Source: Caenimonas sedimenti
Lineage (GTDB): Bacteria > Pseudomonadota > Gammaproteobacteria > Burkholderiales > Burkholderiaceae_C
DNA: 64,000 nucleotides
Reading direction: 5' to 3'
Assembly: GCF_007833165.1 (NCBI RefSeq)
Contig: NZ_VOBQ01000004.1
Span: forward strand, 513,112 to 577,111
Part shown: piece after piece, positions 11,239-20,615 of the stretch
How the letters are laid out: every line of letters begins with the position of its first letter
How positions within the stretch are numbered: position 1 is the stretch's first letter
Made by a program: the position numbers and the translations under genes
Notes under the pieces: model-generated
Database searches by the model: none
What the model was told of the DNA's origin: nothing
Seen by the model: only the letters and a program-made list of their open reading frames with translations

Positions 11239-11882
11239 GCTCCACACTGCACCACATCGCCAACCGCACCAAGAGACTGCCGCCGCTGCGCGTGGGCATC
11301 GGCGGCCCGGTCGGCTCCGGCAAGACCACGCTGCTGGAGATGCTGTGCAAGGCGATGCGCGGTCGCTACGACCTGGTCGCCATCACCAACGACATCTACA
11401 CCAAGGAGGACCAGCGCATCCTGACGGTGAGCGGCGCCCTGCCGGCCGAGCGGATCCTGGGTGTGGAGACCGGCGGCTGCCCGCACACCGCCATCCGCGA
11501 GGACGCGTCGATCAACCTCGAAGCCATCGACCGCATGCTGGGTGAATTCCCGGACGCCGATGTGGTGTTCGTCGAATCCGGCGGCGACAACCTCGCGGCC
11601 ACCTTCAGCCCCGAGCTGAGCGACCTCACCATCTACGTGATCGACGTGGCGGCGGGCGAGAAGATCCCGCGCAAGGGCGGGCCAGGCATCACCAAGAGCG
11701 ACCTGTTCGTCATCAACAAGACCGATCTGGCGCCTTACGTCGGCGCGGACCTAGGCGTGATGGAAGCGGACACGAAGCGCATGCGCAAGGACAAGCCTTT
11801 CGTGATGACCAACCTGAAGACGAAGCAGGGGCTGGACGAAGTGGTGGCGTTCATCGAGCGCAAGGGGATGCTCGACGCCTGA
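11235..11882 (+). CDS. ureG: Urease accessory GTPase UreG
   Basis: 215 aa. SIMIBI-class GTPase with P-loop [10 protein letters not shown] (23-32), the switch segment [10 protein letters not shown], the metal-binding C82-P-H84 motif (ETGGCPH), [13 protein letters not shown] and the NKTD guanine-specificity motif. UreG hydrolyses GTP to drive nickel insertion into UreC. The start is fixed by an ATGA overlap with ureF. It is the last gene of the operon visible here; a tRNA-Ser gene on the other strand follows after 20 bp. ureD, the remaining accessory gene, is not adjacent. Confidence 0.97.
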   Translation: MSSTLHHIANRTKRLPPLRVGIGGPVGSGKTTLLEMLCKAMRGRYDLVAITNDIYTKEDQRILTVSGALPAERILGVETGGCPHTAIREDASINLEAIDRMLGEFPDADVVFVESGGDNLAATFSPELSDLTIYVIDVAAGEKIPRKGGPGITKSDLFVINKTDLAPYVGADLGVMEADTKRMRKDKPFVMTNLKTKQGLDEVVAFIERKGMLDA

Positions 11883-11902
11883 ACGGCAAAGTCTGCGTCC
11901 CC

Positions 11903-11992
11903 TGGCGGAAGCGGTGAGATTCGAACTCACGGAGGCCGCGAAGCCTCGGCGGTTTTCAAGACCGCTGGATTAAACCACTCTCCCACGCTTCC
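11903..11992 (-). tRNA. tRNA-Ser (anticodon UGA)
   Basis: The reverse complement folds as a 90-nt class II tRNA. The acceptor strands GGAAGCG and CGCTTCC pair, followed by discriminator G and an encoded CCA. The anticodon loop TCTTGAAAA gives UGA (serine, UCA codons). A long variable arm (GGCTTCGCGGCC region) and the T arm GAGTTCGAATCTC are present. Confidence 0.95.
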
Positions 11993-12034
11993 GGAAGGTG
12001 TGGCGAATTCTACGTGTGCGCGGCACAATGCACG

Positions 12035-12517
12035 ATGGCTACCGATGCCGTGACCTTCCGCCTGGCTCGCGCTTCCGATGCGCCGGCCATGGCGGCCATG
12101 ACCCGGTCCCTCATCGAGGCGGGCCTGCCTCCGCGCTATACCGAGCACCGCATGGCCCGCCTGATCGCCTCGCGCGAGCACACGGCGCTGGCGGCGGTCG
12201 GCGCCGATGGGGTGCAGGGCTTCGCCATCATGCAGTTCGGTGACGAGCGTGCGCACCTCGTTCTGCTGGGCGTCAGCGCTCCACTGCAGCGCGGCGGCAT
12301 CGGGCGGGCGCTGGTCGAATGGCTCGTGGAGTCGGCCCAGGTCGCCGGCATCGCCTCCATCCACCTGGAACTGCGCGCGGACAACGTGGGGGCCAAGGCC
12401 TTCTACGAATCGCTGGGCTTCAGCGAGACGCTGGTCGTGCCGGGCTACTACGAAGGCCGGATCGCGGCCCGCCGCATGATCCGCGTCCTGCGCGTGCAGG
12501 CGGCATCGCCGGGCTGA
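12035..12517 (+). CDS. GNAT-family N-acetyltransferase
   Basis: 160 aa from ATG 12035; an in-frame GTG at 12014 would add seven residues. The fold is GNAT: an N-terminal strand (VTFRLARASDAPAMAAM), the acetyl-CoA pyrophosphate-binding loop LQRGGIGRALVEW (Q/RxxGxG/A), then LELRADNVGAKAFYESLGF, the typical motif B. RimI-like enzymes end similarly (YYEGRIAARRMIR). It would acetylate a primary amine of a protein or small molecule, but the substrate cannot be deduced. It stands alone, divergent from the tRNA gene. Confidence 0.85.
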   Translation: MATDAVTFRLARASDAPAMAAMTRSLIEAGLPPRYTEHRMARLIASREHTALAAVGADGVQGFAIMQFGDERAHLVLLGVSAPLQRGGIGRALVEWLVESAQVAGIASIHLELRADNVGAKAFYESLGFSETLVVPGYYEGRIAARRMIRVLRVQAASPG

Positions 12518-12662
12518 TCCCGGGGCCGGGCTCGGCCTGCGGTCGAGCTAACTTTCCTGTTACAGCGGTCGGGAAGAGTTTGCACAAGCTTTGCGGGTCT
12601 TGTCCCTCACTGCACCTTGCGGGCGCAGCATCCAATGGCATATAGCCTCAAAGGAGCTCGCC

Positions 12663-13079
12663 ATGAGAACTCAAGCCATTGCCTTCGCCATCGCCGCTGC
12701 CGCAGCGTCGCTCGCCGCCGTCCCGGCGTCGGGCCAGACCGATCCGGGCTCCGCCAACGGCGGCTCCGCCGAAAACCACACGGGCATCCAGATGTACCCG
12801 GGGTACGGCGCGCACCCGCCCGAGTCCGGCGCCCAGTTCAACGGCCAGATCGAGCAGCGTGCCAACCCGGGTGCCGAGCAGCGCTACCGCAACTACGGCG
12901 AGTGGCTGGGCCTGGGGTCGGTGGTGCCGCGTGAATACCGCTCGAACCGGTACGCGCAGGACTGGCGTGCACGCGGGCTGAACAACCCCGGCGCGAACCG
13001 CCAGTGGGTGCGGATCGGGTCGGACTACTACCTCGTTTCGCGTTCCGACGGGCGGGTGATCCGCCGCTGGGACCGCTGA
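12663..13079 (+). CDS. RcnB-like exported protein
   Basis: 138 aa. An N-terminal signal peptide (MRTQAIAFAIAAAAASLA, cleavage near PASGQ) is followed by a Gly/Asn/Gln-rich region and a C-terminal RcnB-type motif (QWVRIGSDYYLVSRSDGRVIRRW). RcnB-family proteins are periplasmic and in E. coli take part in nickel/cobalt homeostasis; many relatives are uncharacterised. A strong ribosome site (AAAGGAGCTCGCC) selects this ATG over the longer frame. Its position 0.8 kb after the nickel-dependent urease operon is suggestive but not proof of a nickel role. The 145-bp gap before it shows no clear promoter to me. Confidence 0.72.
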   Translation: MRTQAIAFAIAAAAASLAAVPASGQTDPGSANGGSAENHTGIQMYPGYGAHPPESGAQFNGQIEQRANPGAEQRYRNYGEWLGLGSVVPREYRSNRYAQDWRARGLNNPGANRQWVRIGSDYYLVSRSDGRVIRRWDR

Positions 13080-13083
13080 CCGG

Positions 13084-14280
13084 TCAGGCCGGCAGAAACA
13101 GCGCCTGCAGATCCGAGAGGAAGTCGAAACCCCTCTCGGTGGGCCTCACGCGCGCCAGGTCGCGCGTGAGGAGGCCCTTGGCCTCGGCCTCGCGCAGCGG
13201 CTGCTCGATCGCGTTCAGAGGCAGCCCAGTGCGGTGCAGGAAATCGTCCAGCGCGAACCCCTCGCGCAGCCGCAGCGCATTCAACATGAACTCGAAGGGG
13301 AGGTCCGCGCGCCGGACTTCATCTTCCTGCGCCAGCGGCTCCCCGGCCAGCGCCTTCTCCATGTACAGCTTCGGATCGCGGTAGCGCACTTGCCGGACCA
13401 CCCGGTGCGGAAAACTCAGCTTGCCGTGCGCACCGGCGCCGATGCCCAGGTAGTCGCCGAACTGCCAGTAGTTGAGGTTGTGCCAGCAGCGATGCCCGGT
13501 CTTGGCATAGGCGGACACTTCATAGCGCGCGAGGCCATGCACCGCCGTCATCTCGGTGATGCGGTCGAGCATCGCGTACGCCAGGTCGTCCGGTGGTGTG
13601 ACCGGCGGAAACTTGGCGAAGTACGTGTTGGGTTCGATGGTCAGGTGATAGATCGACAGGTGCGGCGGGGCCAGCGCGAGCGCCTGGGTCACGTCGGCCT
13701 CCAGCATCTCCAGCGTCTGCCCCGGCAGGGCGTACATCAGGTCGAGGTTGAAGGTGCCGAAGGCCAGCGCCGCCTCTTCCAGCGCGGCGATGGCCTGGCG
13801 GCTGTCGTGCACGCGGCCCAGCGCCTTCAGGTGGGCGTCATTGAAGCTCTGGACGCCGACCGACAGCCGCGTGACCCCGGCCGATCGGAACGCGCGGAAG
13901 CGCTCCTTCTCGAAGGTGCCGGGATTGGCTTCGAGCGTGATTTCGCAATCCGCGTCCAGCTTCAGCCGCGCGCGGATGTCCGACAGCAGGCGCTCGATCG
14001 CCTGTGGCGAGAACAAGCTGGGCGTGCCGCCGCCGATGAAGATGCTGTGGACCTGGCGGCCCCAGACCAGCGGCACGGCGGTTTCGAGGTCGGCGACGAG
14101 CGCGTCGAGGTAGCGCTGCTCCGGCAGCTCGCTCGATTTCATCTCATGCGAGTTGAAGTCGCAGTAGGGGCACTTGCGCAGGCACCACGGCAGGTGGACG
14201 TACAGCGACAAGGGCGGCAGCGCCGTGAGCTGCAGCGTGCCGGGCCGCAGGTGGTCGGTGACCGTCTTCGCAACCGTCAT
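13084..14280 (-). CDS. hemW: Heme chaperone HemW (radical SAM family)
   Basis: 398 aa. The radical-SAM cluster motif is C33-LRK-C37-PY-C40, then GGGTPSLF (SAM binding), EANPGTFE, RLSVGVQSFND and the HemW hallmark HNLNYWQFGDYLGIGAGAHG. HemW was once called oxygen-independent coproporphyrinogen oxidase-like but has the C-x3-C-x2-C pattern of the heme chaperone that delivers heme to respiratory proteins. It follows rdgB with 1 bp between genes, at the end of the leftward rph-rdgB-hemW run. Confidence 0.94.
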   Translation of the reverse strand: MTVAKTVTDHLRPGTLQLTALPPLSLYVHLPWCLRKCPYCDFNSHEMKSSELPEQRYLDALVADLETAVPLVWGRQVHSIFIGGGTPSLFSPQAIERLLSDIRARLKLDADCEITLEANPGTFEKERFRAFRSAGVTRLSVGVQSFNDAHLKALGRVHDSRQAIAALEEAALAFGTFNLDLMYALPGQTLEMLEADVTQALALAPPHLSIYHLTIEPNTYFAKFPPVTPPDDLAYAMLDRITEMTAVHGLARYEVSAYAKTGHRCWHNLNYWQFGDYLGIGAGAHGKLSFPHRVVRQVRYRDPKLYMEKALAGEPLAQEDEVRRADLPFEFMLNALRLREGFALDDFLHRTGLPLNAIEQPLREAEAKGLLTRDLARVRPTERGFDFLSDLQALFLPA

Positions 14281-14281
14281 G

Positions 14282-14884
14282 TCACCAGCGCTCGCGGATC
14301 AGCTCCAGCATCTGGCGCGCGGCCTGGCCCCGGTGGCTGTTGGCGTTCTTCACTTCGGGCGGCAACTGCGCGAAGGTCTGGCCGAAAGCCGGCAGGAACA
14401 TCACGGGGTCGAACCCGAACCCGTTGTTCCCGACCGGTTCGCGCGTGATCTCGCCGGCGACCCGTCCCACCGCGATGAGTGGCTCGGGATCCTCCGGCGC
14501 GCGCAGCGCCACCAGCGTGCTCACCAGCGCGGCGCGCCGGTTCGCCACGTTTCGCATTTGTTCGAGCAGCGCCGTCACGTTATGGTCGTCCCCCTTCGGG
14601 TAGCCGTACTGCATGGCATAGAACGCGGTGTCCACACCGGGCAAGCCGCCGAAGGCGTCCACGCACAGGCCGGCGTCGTCGGCGATGGCCGGCAGGCCGC
14701 TGTGCTGCGCGGCATTGCGGGCCTTGGCCAATGCGTTCTCGACGAAGGTGCGGTACGGCTCCTCGGCTTCCGGCACGCCCAGTTCGCCCTGCGGCACCAG
14801 CGCGATGCCGAGCGGCGCGAACATCGCCTGCAGTTCGGCGAGCTTGCCGCGGTTGTTGGAGGCCAGGACCAGGCGGTCGATCAT
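14282..14884 (-). CDS. rdgB: XTP/dITP diphosphatase (non-canonical purine NTP pyrophosphatase)
   Basis: 200 aa. Ham1/RdgB features: the N-terminal [46 protein letters not shown] and the C-terminal [12 protein letters not shown] and [11 protein letters not shown]. The enzyme removes XTP, ITP and dITP from the nucleotide pool. Its ATG overlaps the rph stop (ATGA), so it is cotranscribed with rph and hemW. Confidence 0.95.
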   Translation of the reverse strand: MIDRLVLASNNRGKLAELQAMFAPLGIALVPQGELGVPEAEEPYRTFVENALAKARNAAQHSGLPAIADDAGLCVDAFGGLPGVDTAFYAMQYGYPKGDDHNVTALLEQMRNVANRRAALVSTLVALRAPEDPEPLIAVGRVAGEITREPVGNNGFGFDPVMFLPAFGQTFAQLPPEVKNANSHRGQAARQMLELIRERW

Positions 14885-15606
14885 GCGCTGAGCGCCTGCT
14901 CCTGCATGGCGACCAGTTCAGCGATGCCCTTCTCCGCCAGCCGCAACAGTTCGTCCATCTCGGCGCGGGTGAAGGCCGCGCCTTCGGCGGTGCCCTGCAC
15001 TTCCACGAAGTGGCCAGCCCCGGTCATCACGACGTTCATGTCCGTGTCGCAGGCGACGTCCTCGATGTATTCCAGGTCCAGCAGCGGCGTGCCATTGACG
15101 ATGCCCACCGAAATGGCCGCCACCGGCCCCGTGATCGGCGTGGCCGCCAGCTTGCCCGTAGCGAGCAGCTTGTTCACGGCGTCACGGGCGGCCACATAGG
15201 CGCCGGTGATCGCCGCGGTGCGGGTGCCGCCATCGGCCTGCAGCACGTCGCAGTCCAGCACGATGGTGCGTTCGCCCAGCTTCTTCAGGTCGAACACCGC
15301 GCGCATGGAGCGGCCGATCAGCCGCTGGATCTCCTGCGTGCGGCCGCTCTGCTTGCCCTTGGCCGCTTCGCGGTCGCCGCGGGTGTGCGTGGCGCGCGGC
15401 AGCATGCCGTATTCGGCCGTCACCCAGCCCTCGCCGCTGCCGCGTTTGTGCGGCGGCACCTTGTCCTCCACGGAGGCGGTGCAGAGCACGCGGGTGCCAC
15501 CGAACTCGATCAGCACTGAGCCCTCGGCGTGGGCGGTGAAGCCGCGCGTGATCTTCACGGGGCGCAACTGGTCGGCGGCGCGGTTGCCGCTGCGTTGGAA
15601 GGTCAT
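14881..15606 (-). CDS. rph: Ribonuclease PH
   Basis: 241 aa from the ATG at 15606. It starts [19 protein letters not shown] and has the RNase PH phosphate and RNA-binding segments ([68 protein letters not shown]). It trims tRNA 3' ends phosphorolytically. The longer upstream frame is Arg/Ser-rich and not conserved-looking. It is the first gene of rph-rdgB-hemW; 58 bp separate it from the PP2C gene upstream. Confidence 0.95.
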   Translation of the reverse strand: MTFQRSGNRAADQLRPVKITRGFTAHAEGSVLIEFGGTRVLCTASVEDKVPPHKRGSGEGWVTAEYGMLPRATHTRGDREAAKGKQSGRTQEIQRLIGRSMRAVFDLKKLGERTIVLDCDVLQADGGTRTAAITGAYVAARDAVNKLLATGKLAATPITGPVAAISVGIVNGTPLLDLEYIEDVACDTDMNVVMTGAGHFVEVQGTAEGAAFTRAEMDELLRLAEKGIAELVAMQEQALSA

Positions 15607-15664
15607 ACCGGAATTGTCCCAGATCGAAGGACGGCACCGCGACAGCGGTGACGTTATCGTCCGT

Positions 15665-16570
15665 TTAACTCTTCTTCGTCGCTGCCGAGCGCTTGATCGC
15701 TTCGTTGATCTCGGCGATCGACCGCTCGATGGCGGCATCGTCGAGATCGTCGACCAGGGTGTCGAGCACACCGGCCTGGATGGTGGAAGCGAAGACGCCG
15801 TCCGAGATGCTGTCGGTCGAGATGCCGCTGTGCGACTCCTCGACGTCGGGCGTTTCCCACTCCATCGCGATCACCGTGACGTTGTCGGAGTGTTCACCGC
15901 CGTTGCGCAGCGCGTCCTCCACCAGGTCGGGCACCGCCTGGCCCACAGGCTTGGTGCTGAGGTGGCGCACGATGTCGCCGTCCGACAGGCTGCCCCAGAG
16001 GCCGTCCGAGCACAGCAGGATGCGGTCGCCCTGCTGCAGTTGCACCGGCCCCGTCACGTCGAACACGGGCTTGGTCGGCGAACCGAGGCAGGTGAACAGG
16101 ATGTTGCGGTTGATGCGGTCCATGCGGATCACACCGGCGCTCTGCTGCTCCAGGTACGAGTGGTCGCGTGTGCGGGTGAGCAGCTCACCATTGCGCACCA
16201 CGTACAGCCGCGAGTCGCCGCAATGCACCCAGGTCGCGTGGTTGCCCTGCACGATGCACGCCACCAGCGTGGTGCGGGGCGTGTCGAGCATGCCTTTTTC
16301 GCTGGCGTAGCGGATGATCTGGTGGTGCGCCGCCATCAGCGTGATCGAGAGGAACTCGGTCACGTCCCGCACGATCGGCCGCGCTTCCTTCTGGTACAGC
16401 GCACTGATCGTCTGCAGCGCCAGTTGCGCGGCGACCTCGCCCTCGGGGTGGCCGCCCATGCCGTCGGCCAGCAGGAAGATGCCGGACTCCCGCGTGTAGC
16501 AGTAGCCCATGCGGTCTTCGTTCTTTTCGCGGCCGCCCTTGCGGCTGACCTGGAAGACCGAGAATTTCAT
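15665..16570 (-). CDS. PP2C-family serine/threonine protein phosphatase
   Basis: 301 aa. The metal-binding PP2C motifs appear in order: [11 protein letters not shown] near residues 10-20, [13 protein letters not shown] (D36), [20 protein letters not shown] and [12 protein letters not shown]-terminal extension of about 60 acidic residues follows. It removes phosphate from Ser/Thr residues. It overlaps the kinase gene by ATGA, so the two form a kinase-phosphatase pair that presumably acts on the same targets. Confidence 0.92.
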   Translation of the reverse strand: MKFSVFQVSRKGGREKNEDRMGYCYTRESGIFLLADGMGGHPEGEVAAQLALQTISALYQKEARPIVRDVTEFLSITLMAAHHQIIRYASEKGMLDTPRTTLVACIVQGNHATWVHCGDSRLYVVRNGELLTRTRDHSYLEQQSAGVIRMDRINRNILFTCLGSPTKPVFDVTGPVQLQQGDRILLCSDGLWGSLSDGDIVRHLSTKPVGQAVPDLVEDALRNGGEHSDNVTVIAMEWETPDVEESHSGISTDSISDGVFASTIQAGVLDTLVDDLDDAAIERSIAEINEAIKRSAATKKS

Positions 16571-17577
16571 TTCGCTTTGACCTGACCGAAGTTGGTGGCG
16601 CGCTTCACGCTCTTCTTGGTGTCCGTCACCATGTTGTCGAACTGCAGGCGCATCTTCTCGCCCACCGACAGCTTGGTGTAGCGGCGCTCGCCTTCGCGGC
16701 TCAGCTCCTTCTGCAGCGCGAACACCGATTGCGGCCGCGACAGCGGGTCGAGCGACATGCACCACTCGACCACTTCGATCAGGTTGTCCGAGTACACCCC
16801 GCGCAGCCGCGACAGCGCCAGCGCGAGGCGGTCTTTCTCGAGCCGCTGGGGCGCGTCGTTGGGCGGGTAGCCCTGCATGCAGGCGTAGATGCAGGCGCCG
16901 ATGGCGTAGATGTCGGTCCAGGGGCCCATCGACGAATCGCGCCGGTACATCTCGGGCGCGGCGAAGCCGGGCGTGTACATCGGGCGGATGAAGTTGCCTT
17001 CCTTGGACAGCACTTCGCGCGCCGCGCCGAAATCGATCATCACGGCACGGTTGTCATCGGTGATGAAGATGTTGGCCGGCTTGATGTCCAGGTGCAGCAT
17101 CTTGTGCTGGTGCACGATGCGAAGGCCGCGCAGGATCTCGTCGAACAGCGAGCGGATCGTCGACTCGCGGAAGACCTTCTGCTTTTTCAGTTCGCGTGCG
17201 GTGATGATGAAGTCCTGGAGCGTGGCGCCCTCCAGGTAGTTCATCACCATGTAGACGGTCTCGTTCTCGCGGAAGAAGTTGAGCACGCTCACCACGGAGC
17301 TGTGCGAGATCTGCGCGAGGGAGCGGCCTTCTTCGAAGAAGCTTTTCAGGCCGAGGCGGTAGAGCGAGAGTTTCTCGGCCTGCACCTGCGGCAGCAATTC
17401 GCCGGGGGCGCGGCTGGCCAGCGAGGAAGGGAGGTATTCCTTGATGGCGACCTGCTGGCCTTCGTTGTCGACGGCCAGATAGACGACGCCGAAACCGCCC
17501 GAAGACAGTTTGCGAACCACCCGATAGCCACCGATCACGGTGTCAGGCGGCAAAGGCGCCGGTTTGACCTTTGACAT
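16567..17577 (-). CDS. Serine/threonine protein kinase
   Basis: 336 aa. A complete Hanks-type kinase domain: Gly loop SSGGFGVVY (25-33), VAIK (K46), catalytic loop HLDIKPANI (D164, with Leu where HRD is usual), DFG (D182) and APEMYRRD. No membrane span or extracellular sensor domain follows, so it is cytoplasmic; the C-terminal 50 residues are basic. The HLD form of the catalytic loop suggests a non-RD kinase that need not be activated by loop phosphorylation. It precedes the PP2C gene (ATGA overlap) and is divergent from yicC across 78 bp. Confidence 0.92.
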   Translation of the reverse strand: MSKVKPAPLPPDTVIGGYRVVRKLSSGGFGVVYLAVDNEGQQVAIKEYLPSSLASRAPGELLPQVQAEKLSLYRLGLKSFFEEGRSLAQISHSSVVSVLNFFRENETVYMVMNYLEGATLQDFIITARELKKQKVFRESTIRSLFDEILRGLRIVHQHKMLHLDIKPANIFITDDNRAVMIDFGAAREVLSKEGNFIRPMYTPGFAAPEMYRRDSSMGPWTDIYAIGACIYACMQGYPPNDAPQRLEKDRLALALSRLRGVYSDNLIEVVEWCMSLDPLSRPQSVFALQKELSREGERRYTKLSVGEKMRLQFDNMVTDTKKSVKRATNFGQVKAK

Positions 17578-17655
17578 AATTTGAAGAATGTAAGGGGCCT
17601 GCCGGCCGCCCGGTTATTCTCGAAATCCCGCAACGAACCGCAAAGAGTCCTCTGG

Positions 17656-18576
17656 ATGGCAGTCTACAGCATGACCGGCTACGCGTCGGCGCAAAGCAGT
17701 CCGCCGGCCGGCGCGGCGGGTCACGAAGGCGCCAAAGCAACACCGTCGGGTCGCCTCGGGCTGGAAATCCGGTCGGTCAACAGCCGCTTCCTGGATCTGG
17801 CGTTTCGTCTCGGCGACGAGCTGCGCGCGTCCGAGCCCGCGCTGCGCGAATTGATCGCCGGCCGCCTCAAACGCGGCAAGGTCGAAGTGCGCGCGGCCAT
17901 CGAAGCCCCCGCTGGCGCCGATTTGCGGGAGCCAACGCCCCGCATGCTGCAGCGGCTGGGTGCCGTGCAGGACAACGTGCGTGGCTGGCTGCCCGATGCC
18001 CCGGCCCTCAGCGTGGCGGAAATCCTGCGCCTGGCATCGATGGACGGCGCGGTCGACGTCGATTGGGGCGAAGCCGTGCAGACCGTGGCGAAGCAGGCGC
18101 TGGCGGACTTGCTGGCGGCGCGCGAACGCGAAGGCGCCCGCCTGGCCACCATGCTCCTGGGCCACCTCGGCCAGTTGCGCGAACTGGCGCAGCAGGCCAG
18201 GCCGCTGGTGCCGCAGCTCGTGGAGCAGCAGCGCCAGCGCTTCCTGGAGCGCTGGAAGGAGGCCATGGGCCTGGCCGAAGGCTCCGCGACCCCCGAGGCC
18301 GCGCAGGACCGAGCGCTCACCGAAGCGACCGCCTATGCGATCCGCATCGACGTCGCCGAGGAATTGACGCGGCTGGCCGCCCACCTCGACGAGATCGAAC
18401 GGCTGATCAAGAAGGGCGGTGAGATCGGCAAGCGGCTGGACTTCCTGATCCAGGAACTGCACCGTGAAGCCAATACCCTGGGTTCCAAGTCCGCAGCCCT
18501 GGAACTCACGCGCATCTCGGTGGACATGAAGGTCCTCATCGAGCAGATGCGCGAGCAGGTGCAGAACATCGAGTGA
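17656..18576 (+). CDS. yicC: YicC family endoribonuclease
   Basis: 306 aa from ATG 17656 (MAVYSMTGYASAQ). The YicC N-terminus (SMTGYA, then LEIRSVNSRFLDL) and the C-terminal block (RLDFLIQELHREANTLGSKSA, KVLIEQMREQVQNIE) are clear. YicC proteins cut RNA; in E. coli one affects the sRNA RyhB. A second ATG at 17671 is possible. It sits between the kinase pair and gmk, a common placement near gmk-rpoZ-spoT. Confidence 0.92.
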   Translation: MAVYSMTGYASAQSSPPAGAAGHEGAKATPSGRLGLEIRSVNSRFLDLAFRLGDELRASEPALRELIAGRLKRGKVEVRAAIEAPAGADLREPTPRMLQRLGAVQDNVRGWLPDAPALSVAEILRLASMDGAVDVDWGEAVQTVAKQALADLLAAREREGARLATMLLGHLGQLRELAQQARPLVPQLVEQQRQRFLERWKEAMGLAEGSATPEAAQDRALTEATAYAIRIDVAEELTRLAAHLDEIERLIKKGGEIGKRLDFLIQELHREANTLGSKSAALELTRISVDMKVLIEQMREQVQNIE

Positions 18577-18589
18577 GCCTGGCCGCGTC

Positions 18590-19558
18590 TCAGCCGAAGC
18601 TTCGTGCATCGACGCGGTTCAGCAACGACAGCGCCTGCGGTCTCAGCCCGGCTTCGCCGGCTTGCAGCACTTCGTGGACCAGTTCCCGGGCTTCGGCCCA
18701 CAACTCGAGATTGGCCGTCTCTTCGGCCAGCGCCAGGGTCACGGCGTAGTCGATGCCTTCGCAGCGCGCGGCCTCCTCCACCGGCGCCGGCGCCGGCGGC
18801 GCGACCGGAAGTTCGAACTGGATCCCCAGGGTCTCCGGCTCGTACCGGGGCTCGGGCTCCGGTGCCGCCTGCAGCTTCTCCAGCAGCAAGGGCGCGGCCG
18901 GTGCTGGCGGCGGCGGTTCCGTGGTCAAGTCGAAGTCGATGGGACCGCCCGCCACGGCCAGTTCGAGCTCCGGCGGGGCGGCCGGGCACCAGGTGATGGC
19001 TTCCTCGATTTCGCGCAATGGCAGCCGCGCTTCCCGCTTTTCGGCCAATGACCTTCGCACCCGCACGACTTCATTGGCGGCGACCTCCGGGTCGAAGCCA
19101 GGCTCGACGATGCCCGGTTGCTGCGCGTCCTGCGGACCGGCGGGCTCGTCCAGGTCCCCCAAGACGGGCTCCGGCCCCGGATCGAAGGCGTCGCTCCACT
19201 CAGGTCCACTGACGCGGGTGCGCCCACGGCCCCACAAGCGCCACACCACCAGGCCGACAAGCAACGCGGTCGAGGCGCCGGCCAGCGCGGTTTCCGCGCC
19301 CAGGGCGGGCGCCAGCGCAGGCATCGTCGTCGGCCGCTCAGCCATCATGGCCGGCTGGGCGCCGGCTGACTCGCTCGCCCGCCATTTCTGGATCGAGCGC
19401 TGGGTGGCGAGCGCCTCCTGCAGGCTCGCGTGCACGTCGGCGCTGACGCGATCCACGGGGCTCGTGGCCAACTCTGCCTTCGCCGGCACGGGGGGCTGCG
19501 GCTCCGCGGAAGTACCAGTTGAAGATGGACGGTTGTCAGAAGCCACGCGGTAACACAT
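18590..19558 (-). CDS. Single-span membrane protein with FimV-like C-terminus
   Basis: 322 aa, unrecognised as a named protein. Residues 1-85 are polar, then one membrane span (about 90-108, [19 protein letters not shown]), then a long acidic, proline-rich cytoplasmic region. The last 45 residues ([47 protein letters not shown]) resemble the C-terminal helical repeat of FimV/TPR proteins, which work in polar localisation and pilus assembly. That similarity is my reading. It is convergent with yicC (13 bp apart) and divergent from gmk. Confidence 0.65.
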   Translation of the reverse strand: MCYRVASDNRPSSTGTSAEPQPPVPAKAELATSPVDRVSADVHASLQEALATQRSIQKWRASESAGAQPAMMAERPTTMPALAPALGAETALAGASTALLVGLVVWRLWGRGRTRVSGPEWSDAFDPGPEPVLGDLDEPAGPQDAQQPGIVEPGFDPEVAANEVVRVRRSLAEKREARLPLREIEEAITWCPAAPPELELAVAGGPIDFDLTTEPPPPAPAAPLLLEKLQAAPEPEPRYEPETLGIQFELPVAPPAPAPVEEAARCEGIDYAVTLALAEETANLELWAEARELVHEVLQAGEAGLRPQALSLLNRVDARSFG

Positions 19559-19670
19559 TCATACGTCTTACGAACTTCGTATTATCGCAGCATTCAGGGA
19601 AGAGCCCGAAGGCCGGCTGATAAGATGCCGGCCCCCGCCACCCGGCGAATCACATCCCTTAGCATCCCGC

Positions 19671-20291
19671 ATGGACTACCCCGGCAACCTGTTCGTGGTC
19701 GCCGCCCCCAGCGGGGCGGGCAAGTCGAGCCTGGTCAAGGCGCTGATGGAGCTCGATGCGCGGGTGCAGCCTTCGGTCTCGCACACCACCCGGCCGCCGC
19801 GCGGCCAGGAAAAGCACGGGCGCGAATACTTCTTCGTCTCGGCCCAGGAATTCGATGCGATGGTGCTGGCCGGCAGCTTCGTCGAGTGGGCGCACGTGCA
19901 TGGCCACCGCTACGGCACCTCCAAGAAGGCAATCGAAGAACGCATCGCGCATGGCCAGGACGTGATCCTGGAAATCGATTTCCAGGGCGCCCTGCAGATC
20001 AAGCGCATCTTCACGAACGCCGTGCTGATCTTCATCCTGCCGCCCAGCTGGGAAGAATTGCGCTCGCGGCTCGAGCGGCGCGGCGAGGACACGCCCGAAG
20101 TCATCGAACTGCGGATGGAGAACGCCGCCACCGAGATGTCCCAAGCCAGGGAGTTCGATTTCGTTATAATCAACGAGTTATTTGAACGAGCGCTTTTCGA
20201 CCTGAAAACCATCGTTCATGCCCAGCGGCTGAAGTTCTCGTCGCAGCGCCGCGCCCGCGCCGACACTTTCCAGGCCCTCGCCATCCTGTAG
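19671..20291 (+). CDS. gmk: Guanylate kinase
   Basis: 206 aa. P-loop [14 protein letters not shown], the GMP-binding segment [37 protein letters not shown] and [15 protein letters not shown] match guanylate kinase along its length. It phosphorylates GMP to GDP. It is followed by rpoZ after 28 bp and by spoT, the widespread gmk-rpoZ-spoT order linking GTP supply and (p)ppGpp signalling. A 112-bp promoter region separates it from the divergent FimV-like gene. Confidence 0.97.
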   Translation: MDYPGNLFVVAAPSGAGKSSLVKALMELDARVQPSVSHTTRPPRGQEKHGREYFFVSAQEFDAMVLAGSFVEWAHVHGHRYGTSKKAIEERIAHGQDVILEIDFQGALQIKRIFTNAVLIFILPPSWEELRSRLERRGEDTPEVIELRMENAATEMSQAREFDFVIINELFERALFDLKTIVHAQRLKFSSQRRARADTFQALAIL

Positions 20292-20319
20292 CCCCACGTT
20301 TTTCGGAGTTCACCCCTTC

Positions 20320-20523
20320 ATGGCCCGCATCACCGTCGAAGACTGCCTGCAGCAGATCCCCAACCGTTTCCAGCTAGTGCTCGCCGCGACCTACCGCGCC
20401 CGCATGCTGAGCCAGGGCCACGCGCCCAAGATCGAGAGCAAGAACAAGCCGGGCGTGACCGCCCTGCGCGAAATCGCCGAAGGCAAGATCGGCCTGGAGA
20501 TGCTGAAGAAAGTGCCCGGCTGA
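20320..20523 (+). CDS. rpoZ: RNA polymerase omega subunit
   Basis: 67 aa, the usual RpoZ length. It starts [20 protein letters not shown] and has the invariant ATYRARML, then [17 protein letters not shown]. Omega stabilises the beta' subunit and forms part of one ppGpp site on RNA polymerase. TTCGGAG lies about 10 nt before the ATG. A strong intrinsic terminator follows the stop by 20 bp. Confidence 0.97.
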   Translation: MARITVEDCLQQIPNRFQLVLAATYRARMLSQGHAPKIESKNKPGVTALREIAEGKIGLEMLKKVPG

Positions 20524-20542
20524 GGCCTCGCCCCCCCCCCTG

Positions 20543-20570
20543 AAAAGCACCGCCCGCGCGGTGCTTTTTT
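20543..20570 (+). terminator. Intrinsic terminator after rpoZ
   Basis: A hairpin with stem AAGCACCGC / GCGGTGCTT and loop CCGC is followed directly by a run of T. It lies 20 bp after the rpoZ stop and 46 bp before the spoT start, so spoT probably has its own promoter or depends on read-through. Confidence 0.88.
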
Positions 20571-20615
20571 GTTTCCGTGCCTTGCATTCCGGAGGCGCGC
20601 GCTACATTAGGGGAA

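Noticed and set aside
20531..20540. Run of ten C after rpoZ as a possible phase-variation tract
   Set aside because: It lies after the rpoZ stop and before a terminator, so slippage would not change any protein.
20582..20602. TTGCAT and TACATT just before spoT as a promoter giving a leaderless mRNA
   Set aside because: Spacing is only 15 bp and the predicted start would fall on the ATG; too weak to list without start-site data.
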